From: DATGJX01 sp035279385
GTDB taxonomy: Bacteria > Vulcanimicrobiota > Vulcanimicrobiia > Vulcanimicrobiales > Vulcanimicrobiaceae
NCBI GenBank assembly: GCA_035279385.1
Contig: DATEHZ010000131.1
Coordinates: 1 to 49,009 of the forward strand
Length of the DNA: 49,009 nucleotides
Direction: 5' to 3'
This document shows positions 40,444 to 48,484 of the stretch, in pieces. Both the position numbers and the translations under genes were made by a program. The first letter of the stretch is position 1. The number at the start of each line of letters is the position of its first letter. The notes below the pieces were generated by a model. The model saw only the letters and a list, made by a program, of their open reading frames with translations. It ran no database searches and was not told the origin of the DNA.

Positions 40444-40896
40444 TTAGAGCGAGACCGGAAGATACGTGTATCCCGCTTCCTGTGCGGCGTTGAGTGCCGC
40501 AACGCCGGCGGGAACCGTCTCGACACCTCGCACGAGGTTCGCGCGCATGCGGTCGAGTACGCTGTCCACGGGTTCTTGCACCTCCAGCACGCCGTTTGCA
40601 ATCGCGATCGCCAGACCCCGCAGCGAATTGCCGCACACGACGAATTTTGCGCCGCGCGCTTGCAACTTCACGATGCGTGCGGCGAACGGGTTTTCGTGCG
40701 CGTCGACGTTTAAACGCGCACCCAGGCGATACGTGCGCCACACCGCTCCCGCGACGGCTGCGGGCGTTGCCGCTCCGTAGAGCACCGCAAGCGTGTCGAG
40801 CGCGCCGGCATACGCATCGAGCGCGGCGTTCATTTCTTCGAAGAGCGACGTCATGTCGGTGCCGTGCGCGCCGAAAACTTGCCGGTGGCGAGCCAT
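40444..40896 (-). CDS. DsrE/DsrF-like family protein
   Basis: A 150-residue protein of the DsrE-like fold. Hallmarks are LDTLAVLYGAATPAAVAG, ENPFAARIVKLQARGAKFVV directly followed by CGNSLRG, and the end segment VPAGVAALNAAQEAGYTYLP. The Cys in VVCGNSL is the conserved, often persulfide-carrying, residue of the group. Members relay sulfur or have unknown roles. It converges on the preceding gene with a three-base gap. The ATG 40896 may be long; an internal Met at residue 15 is possible. Confidence 0.8.
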   Translation of the reverse strand: MARHRQVFGAHGTDMTSLFEEMNAALDAYAGALDTLAVLYGAATPAAVAGAVWRTYRLGARLNVDAHENPFAARIVKLQARGAKFVVCGNSLRGLAIAIANGVLEVQEPVDSVLDRMRANLVRGVETVPAGVAALNAAQEAGYTYLPVSL

Positions 40897-40936
40897 ACCG
40901 GCATCCTAGCGGGAAAAGAACGGGTTGAGAAGCCAT

Positions 40937-41692
40937 ATGCGCGCACGATTGCTGTGGTCGCTGGCTGCATCCGCGCTGCTGAACCTCATTGCGTGGGTAG
41001 CGCTGCCCGCAGGTTTTGCCGTGCGCAGCGAACACGGCGCACGCGAACGGCTCGTCGTCGCAACTTCGCTCGTGCGATTCGAGCGACGCGCGCGCATCCG
41101 GCCCACCGCACGTCCAAGCCCGCGGCCGACCCCGCACACCATCGCCGCTCACACGCCGCAGCCGCGCGTGCGTACGCGACGCACTCCACGCATTGCGCGT
41201 GCGACCGCGGCCCCGCAAAGCGCGGCCGAGAGCGAAATGCTCGGACCGCCGCCGCCCGCTTCGATCGCGCTGCCGGCGAGTTGGAGCCGCCAGGATTTGG
41301 CATTTCTCGGCACGACGAACACCGCCGAATGGCTGGACTGGTCGCATTCAAAGAAAAACGACCGGTGGGTGCCGCGCATTTTTCTCTGGCAAATGCAGGC
41401 GAAGACCGGTTACATGCACCAGCCGACGCTCGATGACGGCGTGAAACAGATTCTCGATACGCTGCACCAGGATGCGAAGATGCAGGCGAGCCGATCGCAG
41501 CGCGTCTGCGACGGCCGGCGCAACGGGTGGTTTCTCTCATACGTCAAGCCCGACGACGACCCACCGCTGCACTTCGACGAAACCATATTCATGGTCGGCC
41601 AGAAGATCTATCGCGCAATCTACATCCGCGAGGTGGATCAGCCCGAAGATCTCAAGACGCGCGACGCGCTGAATACGCTGTGCTGGCCATGA
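40937..41692 (+). CDS. Membrane-anchored hypothetical with TonB-like Pro/Arg linker
   Basis: A 251-residue protein with one N-terminal membrane helix (LLWSLAASALLNLIAWVALP) and a basic proline-rich spacer (ARPSPRPTPHTIAAHTPQPR). Its C-terminal domain (~residues 115-251) begins WSRQDLAFLGTTNTAEWLDW and ends FDETIFMVGQKIYRAIYIRE. The layout resembles TonB-type proteins, but I do not recognise the C-terminal domain as TonB_C. I chose ATG 40937 rather than TTG 40925. It is followed by the first sedolisin gene 56 bases later. Confidence 0.65.
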   Translation: MRARLLWSLAASALLNLIAWVALPAGFAVRSEHGARERLVVATSLVRFERRARIRPTARPSPRPTPHTIAAHTPQPRVRTRRTPRIARATAAPQSAAESEMLGPPPPASIALPASWSRQDLAFLGTTNTAEWLDWSHSKKNDRWVPRIFLWQMQAKTGYMHQPTLDDGVKQILDTLHQDAKMQASRSQRVCDGRRNGWFLSYVKPDDDPPLHFDETIFMVGQKIYRAIYIREVDQPEDLKTRDALNTLCWP

Positions 41693-41748
41693 TCCGCATT
41701 TTTGGGCACAATGCAAATCTCCGGCCGGAATTGAGGGAGGTCCTTATC

Positions 41749-42963
41749 ATGAGAAATCGCGTTACGTCCGCGCTAGCGCTCGCTGTTTCTGCTCTCCTGG
41801 CAGCGTGCTCCGGAAACGGCACGTCCGGATTGCCTTCGAATGCGCAACCGGCGCAACAACCTTCGTCTGCGTTAACCACGACGACGCAGGCGCAAATGGG
41901 TTTGTGGCCGCGCCCCGGACCTGCCGTACGTGTGTGCGGCGACGTGCCGCCGGGCTTCGCGCGCTGCGCCGCGTGGATACGCACCGACATCGCGGCGAGC
42001 TCGGGAATTCAGCCCGCGGCGAGCGTTGCCGGATATCACCCCAGCGACTTGCGCAGCGCCTACGGTCTGGTAACGGCGAGCGCCGGAAGCGGCAAGGGCG
42101 TTACGGTCGCAATCGTCGACGCCTTCGACGATCCCCGCGCCGAATCGGATCTTCAGACGTACCGCGCGCAATTCGGACTGCCCGTGTGCTCGTCGGCCAA
42201 CGGATGCTTCAAGAAAGTTGTCGACACCAAACGGACGAACACCGGCTGGGCGGAAGAGGAATCGCTCGACGTCGACATGGTCTCGGCGATCTGCCCGAAC
42301 TGCCACATCCTTCTGGTCGAAGCTGCGAGCACTAGCACCGCCGATCTCTCGACCGCGGAGAAGTACGCGACCTCATCCGCAAAGTACGTCAGCAACAGCT
42401 GGAGCGGAAACGAAGGTACGAAGACGTACGATTCCGATTACAACGTCGCCGGCAAGATCATCACGGCGGCAACCGGCGATAGCGGATTCAACGCGACCGC
42501 GCAATGGCCGGCGATTCTGCCGTCGGTTGTCGGCGTCGGCGGTACGAAACTGAGTTCGATTAGCCCCCGTACGGAATCCGCTTGGTCGGGAGCGGGATCC
42601 GGCTGCAGCAAAGTGTACGCGAAACCGACCTGGCAAAGCATGGCCACCGGCTGTTCGAGGCGCGCGCAATCGGACGTCTCGGCAGTCGCCGATCCCAACA
42701 CCGGGGTCGCCGTCTACGACACGTACCACGTGGCAGGATGGCTGGTCTTCGGCGGGACCTCGGTCGCGACGCCGATTACGGCGTCGATCTATGCGCTGTC
42801 CGGAAACACCGAATCGAATGCAACGCTCTATGCCAACCGTTTGAAACTGTTCGACGTTACGAGCGGCAGCAACGGCAGCTGCGGCGCGCCGCTGTGCAAA
42901 GCCGGCGCAGGCTGGGACGGGCCGACGGGTCTCGGCTCGCCGAACGGCGTCTCCGCGTACTAG
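41749..42963 (+). CDS. Sedolisin-type (S53) serine-carboxyl protease lipoprotein lacking a prodomain
   Basis: A 404-residue predicted lipoprotein (TSALALAVSALLAAC is the signal, GGAGG eight bases upstream of ATG 41749). The catalytic set is Glu170 and Asp174 in WAEEESLDVDM, an Asp in ITAATGDSGFN, and Ser in VFGGTSVATPI. The domain starts at YGLVTASAGSGKGVTVAIVD. Only ~90 residues precede it, so the pro-kumamolisin activation domain seen in the next gene is missing. Sedolisins usually work at acid pH outside the cell. It may be intrinsically active or partnered with the neighbour (inference). Confidence 0.87.
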   Translation: MRNRVTSALALAVSALLAACSGNGTSGLPSNAQPAQQPSSALTTTTQAQMGLWPRPGPAVRVCGDVPPGFARCAAWIRTDIAASSGIQPAASVAGYHPSDLRSAYGLVTASAGSGKGVTVAIVDAFDDPRAESDLQTYRAQFGLPVCSSANGCFKKVVDTKRTNTGWAEEESLDVDMVSAICPNCHILLVEAASTSTADLSTAEKYATSSAKYVSNSWSGNEGTKTYDSDYNVAGKIITAATGDSGFNATAQWPAILPSVVGVGGTKLSSISPRTESAWSGAGSGCSKVYAKPTWQSMATGCSRRAQSDVSAVADPNTGVAVYDTYHVAGWLVFGGTSVATPITASIYALSGNTESNATLYANRLKLFDVTSGSNGSCGAPLCKAGAGWDGPTGLGSPNGVSAY

Positions 42964-43096
42964 CAGCGTGCATATGTTCACTTCATAGCTATATGCGAAT
43001 CGCACACATATGGAGTCCGCGTTCTAGAAAGAATTTTACATTTGCTCTAGAGTGGTGAGCACTGCACTTTCCTTGCTGAACTAAATAAGGAGTTTC
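42964..43096. other. AT-richer intergenic region between the two sedolisin genes
   Basis: A 133-base gap visibly lower in GC than the genes around it. It contains three small palindromes, CATATG (twice) and TTCTAGAA, plus CTCTAGAG, and ends with a good ribosome site (AAGGAG seven bases before the ATG at 43097). A promoter is likely, but I see no convincing -35/-10 pair. Confidence 0.45.
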
Positions 43097-45412
43097 ATGC
43101 GAACATCGATTCGCGCCGTGGCGTCATTGCTCGTAATGGGCATGGCGCTATCGGCATGTGGAGGGCACGGCTCATCAGTCGTTCCTAGTACGCCTCAATC
43201 ATCCGGGTCCAACGCGCTCGGTCCTCAAATCAAGCAGATCGCCACGCCGCCGCGCACGGCCGGCATCTTCGCTTTTACGGATCGCGGCGAACGCGACGCC
43301 AACGCGCCGACTCCGGTCACGATTACGCTTCAATATAACCATCAGGCGGAACTGGACCAACTGGTTCTCGACCAGAGCAATCCCGCCTCGCCGAAGTATC
43401 ACCAATATCTGACGACGCAGCAATTCAACAGTTACTACGCGCCGACCGCGGAGCAAGAAGCGCAAGTCGTCGCGCAGCTCAAAGCGCAAGGCTTCACGAT
43501 CACCAAGCAGTTTGAAAACCGCACGATCATCGACGCCGTGGCGCCGACGTCCGCAGTGGAGCGGACGTTCCACACGCACATTCACACCGCGACGCAGGGC
43601 CGGTTCGGGACGCGCTTCGTGAACACGGAAGCCGCCGAACTGCCTGAGTCGATGGTGGGTCTGGTCAGAGACGTTACGCTCAACAACTTGGTCGTGGCGC
43701 ATCCGATGCAATCGCAAGCGCGCCGCCATGCAACGCACAGCTCCCTTTCCGTTCCGGGTGCGCTCGAACGCCGCCCGATGGCGATCGCGCCGTACGCAAA
43801 CGTCGTCTCGAATCCCGGATTCGAAACCGGCACGTTCAGCGGCTGGAGTTTCTGTGGCACCTCGAACATGAACCCCACCGTTTCGACGAACCATCCGCAC
43901 ACGGGGCTGTACAGCGGCCGTATGGGATCGACGAATTCGAATGCGGGCGAGCCGAACGGCGATTCGGGCATCTGTCAGCAAGTGACGATTCCCGCCAGCG
44001 GTACGCTGAGCTTCTGGGTGTATCAGATCTCAACCGAAACAAATACGTCGTTCGCGTGGCAAGAAGCCGACCTGCTCGATTCGGCGGGCAATCGCGTCGT
44101 CAACTTCTATACCACCGTCAACAACGTTGCGGGCTGGGTACAAAAGTCGTACAACCTGAGCTCCTATGCCGGGAACACGTACTGGCTGTACTTCGGCGTG
44201 CACGGCGACGGTTATCCGTACACGTACACCTGGCAGTATGTGGACGACGTGAGCCTGAGCGGCACCACGTCGACGCCGACACCTGCTCCGACGAGCACGC
44301 CGGCTCCGACGCCGACGCCGGTTCCCACCAGCACGCCGTCCGGCAACTGCACCGGCGCAGCGGCGCTCAATGGGCCGCTCAGCGGAACCAACGGTTGGCT
44401 CGCGACCGGCGTCGCAAAAGCGTTTGACTTCCCCGTGCAGCACGGATGCAACGGCTCGGGCCAGACCGTTGCGGTGGAAATCGATACGCCGATTACCTCG
44501 AGCGACGTCACGACGTATCTGAACGCCGCCGGCGTCTCGCGCACCGGCACGATCACGAACGTCGCTGTCGACGGCGGCGGTAGTGCCACGAGCAGCGATT
44601 ACGTGGAGACGGCGCTCGACGTCGAAACGATCGCGGGTCTCGCACCGGGTGCGAACATTCGCGTTTACAACTTCCCCGATCTGAGCTCGCAGCACATCGA
44701 GGACGGGTACAACGCCGCCGTGAACGATGGCATCGCGACGGTGGTGAACTCGTCGTTCGGCGGATGCGAAACCAGCGATACCGCGTTCACGAATACGACG
44801 AACTCGATCGCGCAGCAAGCCGCAGCGAAAGGCATGACGTTTGCGGCATCCTCCGGAGATTCGGGCAGCGCCGAATGCGGCACCGGATCTCTCGGCGTGA
44901 GCGCACCCGCTTCCGATCCGTACTTTACGGCGGTCGGCGCGGTGAACTTCACGAGCAACAGCACGACCGGCGCACTGACGAGCATCACGGCGGGAAGCGA
45001 CTCCGCAAACGGATTCCAATCCGGCGGCGGATACTCGTCGATCTTTGCCGTGCCGAGCTATCAATCGGGCGTTTCGGGTGTGAATCCGAAAGGCCGTAAC
45101 AACCCCGACGTTTCTCTGCCCGGTGTCGGCGTTGCGGTGTACGCAGCAAGTCAAGGCGGGTGGTTGAAGGTCGACGGCACCTCGTGGTCGTCGCCGGAAT
45201 TCACCGCGCTGATGTCGGAAATCAATCAGTACCGCAACACGCACTACGGATTCGTGAATCCGAACCTCTACACGGTCTTCAAAAACACCGGTTACACCGA
45301 TTACACCGACGTCACGTCGGGCACCAACGGCGCGTATAACGCCGCTACGGGCTACGACTTGGTCACCGGTATCGGTGCGCCGAAAGGTTGGGCGTTAGCA
45401 GGCGCGCTCTAG
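43097..45412 (+). CDS. Sedolisin (S53) protease with prodomain and inserted jelly-roll domain
   Basis: A 771-residue predicted lipoprotein (VASLLVMGMALSACGG). Residues ~55-205 are a Pro-kuma_activ domain (SPKYHQYLTTQQFNSYYAPT). Residues ~232-392 form a carbohydrate-binding-like beta-sandwich (NPGFETGTFSGWSFCGT ... YWLYFGVHGDG ... YVDDVSLSGT). A Pro-Thr linker (~393-420) leads to the S53 domain. Catalytic residues are Glu504/Asp508 (VETALDVETI), Asp588 (SSGDSGS) and Ser696 (DGTSWSSP). A calcium-type end, TDVTSGTNGAYNAATGYD, is present. The sandwich between prodomain and protease is unusual. A terminator follows. Confidence 0.92.
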   Translation: MRTSIRAVASLLVMGMALSACGGHGSSVVPSTPQSSGSNALGPQIKQIATPPRTAGIFAFTDRGERDANAPTPVTITLQYNHQAELDQLVLDQSNPASPKYHQYLTTQQFNSYYAPTAEQEAQVVAQLKAQGFTITKQFENRTIIDAVAPTSAVERTFHTHIHTATQGRFGTRFVNTEAAELPESMVGLVRDVTLNNLVVAHPMQSQARRHATHSSLSVPGALERRPMAIAPYANVVSNPGFETGTFSGWSFCGTSNMNPTVSTNHPHTGLYSGRMGSTNSNAGEPNGDSGICQQVTIPASGTLSFWVYQISTETNTSFAWQEADLLDSAGNRVVNFYTTVNNVAGWVQKSYNLSSYAGNTYWLYFGVHGDGYPYTYTWQYVDDVSLSGTTSTPTPAPTSTPAPTPTPVPTSTPSGNCTGAAALNGPLSGTNGWLATGVAKAFDFPVQHGCNGSGQTVAVEIDTPITSSDVTTYLNAAGVSRTGTITNVAVDGGGSATSSDYVETALDVETIAGLAPGANIRVYNFPDLSSQHIEDGYNAAVNDGIATVVNSSFGGCETSDTAFTNTTNSIAQQAAAKGMTFAASSGDSGSAECGTGSLGVSAPASDPYFTAVGAVNFTSNSTTGALTSITAGSDSANGFQSGGGYSSIFAVPSYQSGVSGVNPKGRNNPDVSLPGVGVAVYAASQGGWLKVDGTSWSSPEFTALMSEINQYRNTHYGFVNPNLYTVFKNTGYTDYTDVTSGTNGAYNAATGYDLVTGIGAPKGWALAGAL

Positions 45413-45437
45413 CGCTCTACGGCACCCCACTACCGCA

Positions 45438-45470
45438 CGGGCGGCGCCAAACGGCGTCGCCCGCTTTTTT
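45438..45470 (+). terminator. Intrinsic terminator after the sedolisin gene
   Basis: An eleven-pair stem, CGGGCGGCGCC / GGCGTCGCCCG (one G-U pair), with loop AAAC, followed by C and six T residues. It lies 26 bases after the stop codon. Confidence 0.93.
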
Positions 45471-45499
45471 GCTTCGCAACCTGGGTAAGCACGAGTCGC

Positions 45500-45841
45500 A
45501 TGAACGAAGAAAACGGCATTATCGCGGTTGTGACGTTCGAGGTGACGCCCGAAGCTTTCGGAAGAGTTTCGAGTGAGGCCGCCTCGGTACTACAGGGCCG
45601 GCTCCCCGCCATTGCCGGCTTCATCGAAGGCATGGTGCTCGCAAACGAAAGCACCACCGAAGTTCGCATCGTCACCCGGTGGACGTCAAGAGAACATTGG
45701 GCCGCCGCACAATGGGATGAACGCATCGAACGGACGGTTACGGACCTCTTTCAAGACACGGCCTCGTACAAATTGGAGATGTACGCGCTCCTCGCAACAG
45801 CCACGTCGGCAAACGATGCGGGAGCAGGCTTCGACGTGTGA
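45500..45841 (+). CDS. Antibiotic biosynthesis monooxygenase (ABM)-domain protein
   Basis: A 113-residue ferredoxin-like alpha-beta barrel protein. It begins IIAVVTFEVTPEAFGRVSSE and contains LPAIAGFIEGMVLANESTTE, then VRIVTRWTSREHWAAAQWDE, the classical ABM strand-helix with the W...W pair. The family includes small cofactor-free monooxygenases and haem-degrading enzymes; the substrate cannot be assigned. The start is ATG 45500, 30 bases after the terminator. It precedes the DUF4396 gene by 52 bases. Confidence 0.83.
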   Translation: MNEENGIIAVVTFEVTPEAFGRVSSEAASVLQGRLPAIAGFIEGMVLANESTTEVRIVTRWTSREHWAAAQWDERIERTVTDLFQDTASYKLEMYALLATATSANDAGAGFDV

Positions 45842-45893
45842 GCCGGTAATTTCGCTAGTGCGCCCTCCCTGCGGCGCTTGTACGAGGTTCTTG

Positions 45894-46559
45894 ATGGCGT
45901 ATTGGCTGCTTTGGAGCTGGGTTGCCGCGACGGCCGTATCCGTTGCATATGTCGCGTGGGACGCCTGGAAGTACAACCCGGAAGTGCCGGTGATGAAGTG
46001 GGCGTTTGTGCTCGTTACCCTGTACACGGGTCCCTTCGGCCTCGCGCTGTACATACTCAGCTGTAAAGAACCGTACCCGGGGACGCATGAAGAATTCATA
46101 AAGCCGCTTTGGAAGCAGGCCGCCGGATCGACGATGCATTGTCTGGCCGGGGACGCGACCGGAATTATCATCGGCGCGGCGATTACAACCTCGCTTCGTC
46201 TGCCGATGTGGCTGGATACGATTTCGGAGTACGTTCTCGGATTCACGTTCGGACTTTTCGTCTTTCAGGCGCTTTTTATGCGAGACATGATGGGCGGATC
46301 GTACGGAAAGGCGCTGCGGATGAGTTTCATTCCCGAGTGGCTCTCCATGAACACCATGATGGGCGGGATGATCGCCGTGATGGTGATCCTGATGACCTGG
46401 GATATGCGCGCCATGGACGCGCGCGACGTCCAATTTTGGATCGTCATGTCGGCGGCGGCCATCGTCGGCGGCATCGTGGCCTACCCCATCAACTTTTGGA
46501 TGGTCGACAAGGGCATCAAGCACGGTATGATGACGGACCGCGCGAGGCATCCGGCATGA
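45894..46559 (+). CDS. DUF4396-like integral membrane protein
   Basis: A 221-residue membrane protein that appears to belong to DUF4396. About six hydrophobic segments: LLWSWVAATAVSVAYVAWDA, FVLVTLYTGPFGLALYILSC, two in the His/Met-rich middle, and IVMSAAAIVGGIVAYPINFW. It carries many Met and a few His residues (LSMNTMMGGMIAVMVILMTW), which may matter for metal handling. The ATG at 45894 was chosen because the first helix starts there. The TGA overlaps the ATG of the multicopper oxidase, indicating joint function, perhaps copper supply (inference). Confidence 0.75.
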   Translation: MAYWLLWSWVAATAVSVAYVAWDAWKYNPEVPVMKWAFVLVTLYTGPFGLALYILSCKEPYPGTHEEFIKPLWKQAAGSTMHCLAGDATGIIIGAAITTSLRLPMWLDTISEYVLGFTFGLFVFQALFMRDMMGGSYGKALRMSFIPEWLSMNTMMGGMIAVMVILMTWDMRAMDARDVQFWIVMSAAAIVGGIVAYPINFWMVDKGIKHGMMTDRARHPA

Positions 46560-47686
46560 ATCACGGACACGACGGCACCGAGCGCCTGCGGGTTTCAAAA
46601 CCCGAAATTTTCGCGATGGCGCTGCTCAGCGTCATGACGCTCGCCGCCGGCGTCTTCATCGCCTTCATGTACGGCAGTTTCATGATGCGCTATCCCGAGC
46701 AGGGCGGAACGTACATGCCGCCGGGGATGATCGTCGAGCACAACGTGACGACGGAGCAGATGACCGACATGCAGGCCGTCGACGATCGCGCGATAAGCTA
46801 TAGCGCGCCTCGGGACGCCGCCGGCGATCGCCCGCTCGAGCCGACGATTGAAAACGGCGTTAAGGTGTTTCATCTCAGCACCGGGATCGTTCGTTGGTGG
46901 ATACTGCCGAACGTGTCCGTTCTCGCGTACGCGTACAACAATCAGGTTCCCGGTCCGCAAATCCGCGTCCGGCAGGGCGATCGGCTGCGGATCATCGTGC
47001 ATAACGGACTGCCAGAGCCGACGTCGATACATTGGCATGGGTTGATCGTGCCGAACGGCATGGACGGTGCCGCAGGCATTACGCAACCGGCGATTGCGCC
47101 GGGGCGTGATTTTACGTACGAGTTCGTCGCCAAGCAAAGCGGAACGTACTTTTACCACTCACACGACAACCCCGATCGGCAGCAAAACCTCGGCCTCTAC
47201 GGCGCGCTGATAGTCGAGCCGCCCGAAGCGCCCGATTACCACGCAGACAAAGAAGTCGACGTTCAGCTCGGCGAGTGGCTCGAGCGCAACGGCAAGACCT
47301 TCCCGGCCATGCCGATGGAGGGAACGATGCCGAACTACTTCACGATCAACGGCAAGGCGTATCCGTCAACGCCGGTGATTCGTTTGAAACTCGGTCAAAA
47401 ACTGCTCGTGCGGTTCATCGGAACGAATAGCAGTTTCGTGCATCCGATGCATATCCATGGCGGCCCGTTCGAAGTCGTTGCCCAGGACGGTAATACGCTT
47501 CCGAAATCGCAGCGGTATTGGAAGGACACCGTCCTCATCGCGCCCGGCGAGCGATACGACGTCATCTGGCCGGCGCGCGAGCGTGGTCGTTGGCTGTTAC
47601 ACTGCCACATCAACCATCACATAACGAACGACGGTGTCGAAGAGAACGGCGCCGGCGGGCTCACGCAGATCATCGACGTGCGCTAA
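46556..47686 (+). CDS. Membrane-anchored multicopper oxidase
   Basis: A 376-residue oxidase with an N-terminal anchor (IFAMALLSVMTLAAGVFIAF) and two cupredoxin domains. The copper motifs are SIHWHGLIVP, YFYHSHDNP, HPMHIHGGPF and LLHCHINHHIT. In the last motif the axial position five residues after the third His is Gly, not the usual Met/Leu/Phe, so the type 1 copper may have an altered potential. NQVPGPQIRVRQGDRLRI is typical of CopA/laccase-like enzymes. Likely substrates are Cu(I) or other metals, or phenols. The gene is coupled to DUF4396 by an ATGA overlap. Confidence 0.9.
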   Translation: MNHGHDGTERLRVSKPEIFAMALLSVMTLAAGVFIAFMYGSFMMRYPEQGGTYMPPGMIVEHNVTTEQMTDMQAVDDRAISYSAPRDAAGDRPLEPTIENGVKVFHLSTGIVRWWILPNVSVLAYAYNNQVPGPQIRVRQGDRLRIIVHNGLPEPTSIHWHGLIVPNGMDGAAGITQPAIAPGRDFTYEFVAKQSGTYFYHSHDNPDRQQNLGLYGALIVEPPEAPDYHADKEVDVQLGEWLERNGKTFPAMPMEGTMPNYFTINGKAYPSTPVIRLKLGQKLLVRFIGTNSSFVHPMHIHGGPFEVVAQDGNTLPKSQRYWKDTVLIAPGERYDVIWPARERGRWLLHCHINHHITNDGVEENGAGGLTQIIDVR

Positions 47687-47975
47687 CGGGCGCTGCGATC
47701 TGCCGCTCGAGCAGACGTTCTACGGCGCGCAATCCGCGCTCGTCGGGCGAACCCTGGAATGCGATGTAACCATCCGGGCGCACGAGCAGCAGCCGCGGAT
47801 CTTCGCCGGAGCGAACTTCGACCGCGCCGGAAAATCGAGCGGCGAGCGTGTTGGCAGCGTTCGTGGTCCCGGCATCCGCTCTTGGTGCGCATAGGAGGAA
47901 GCGGCGCCCAAAGTCGTTGCGCCGGTGATGAACGCGCGCTAGCAGCTCTCGACGAGGCGACCCCGGCCAACCCAC
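47670..47975 (-). pseudogene. Remnant of an FAD-dependent monooxygenase C-terminus
   Basis: The last ~60 residues of this 101-codon frame (LAARFSGAVEVRSGEDPRLL, then LVRPDGYIAFQGSPDERGLR) match the C-terminal thioredoxin-like domain of aromatic-ring FAD monooxygenases, whose signature is LVRPDG-(Y/H)-(V/I)-AWRG. The upstream part (GWPGSPRRELLARVHHRRND) does not look like that family and no FAD-binding domain is present, so this seems to be a truncated leftover. Its last 17 bases overlap the end of the multicopper oxidase gene. Confidence 0.6.
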
Positions 47976-48259
47976 TGCGTTACGCGCATGCCGTCTCGAG
48001 CAGGCTCCGCCATGCCCCGAAACGTCGCGTATTCGCCGGAAACCGTTCGGATGCGAAAGTACACCTCGTATGCATCGAGCGCCAAACTACGAAGGCGCCA
48101 GAACGCCGCGACTCGGTCGTAATCGTCGGGATGAATGACCTGCATCCACCGCTCCGCACTCCCATAGGTGGATTCAGGACGCACGCCCGTCAAATCGAAC
48201 CACGTAGGATTGAAATACGTTATGCGGCCTTGCGCATCGGCCGTCCATTCAATCTCCAT
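47939..48259 (-). CDS. Stand-alone PAS-domain protein
   Basis: A 106-residue protein consisting only of a PAS domain (PAS_3 type): EIEWTADAQGRITYFNPTWF, DLTGVRPESTYG, MQVIHPDDYDRVAAFWRLRS, YEVYFRIRTVSGEYATFRGM. There is no kinase, cyclase or other output domain. It may be a small-molecule sensor working with a separate partner, or the remnant of a larger signalling protein. The frame has a clean ATG at 48259 and stop at 47939. Confidence 0.75.
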   Translation of the reverse strand: MEIEWTADAQGRITYFNPTWFDLTGVRPESTYGSAERWMQVIHPDDYDRVAAFWRLRSLALDAYEVYFRIRTVSGEYATFRGMAEPARDGMRVTQWVGRGRLVESC

Positions 48260-48484
48260 GTGCGAATCCTACCACAAGCTGGCAAGCAGCTAACGCTACA
48301 TCGCGAGACCTTACGCAGTTTAAGCGGGGACGCGCGCGCAAGGCTCGAACTGCGCTTCGTTTTGCGCATTGCATTGGTGTTCGCGGTCTTCGCTGCGCTC
48401 GCCAAGCCCGGCTCTAGCGACCCGGGCAAAGGGGCATGAAACGCCCGGCAGCCGAATACCGCCATATGGCACGGGGCACGTAGA

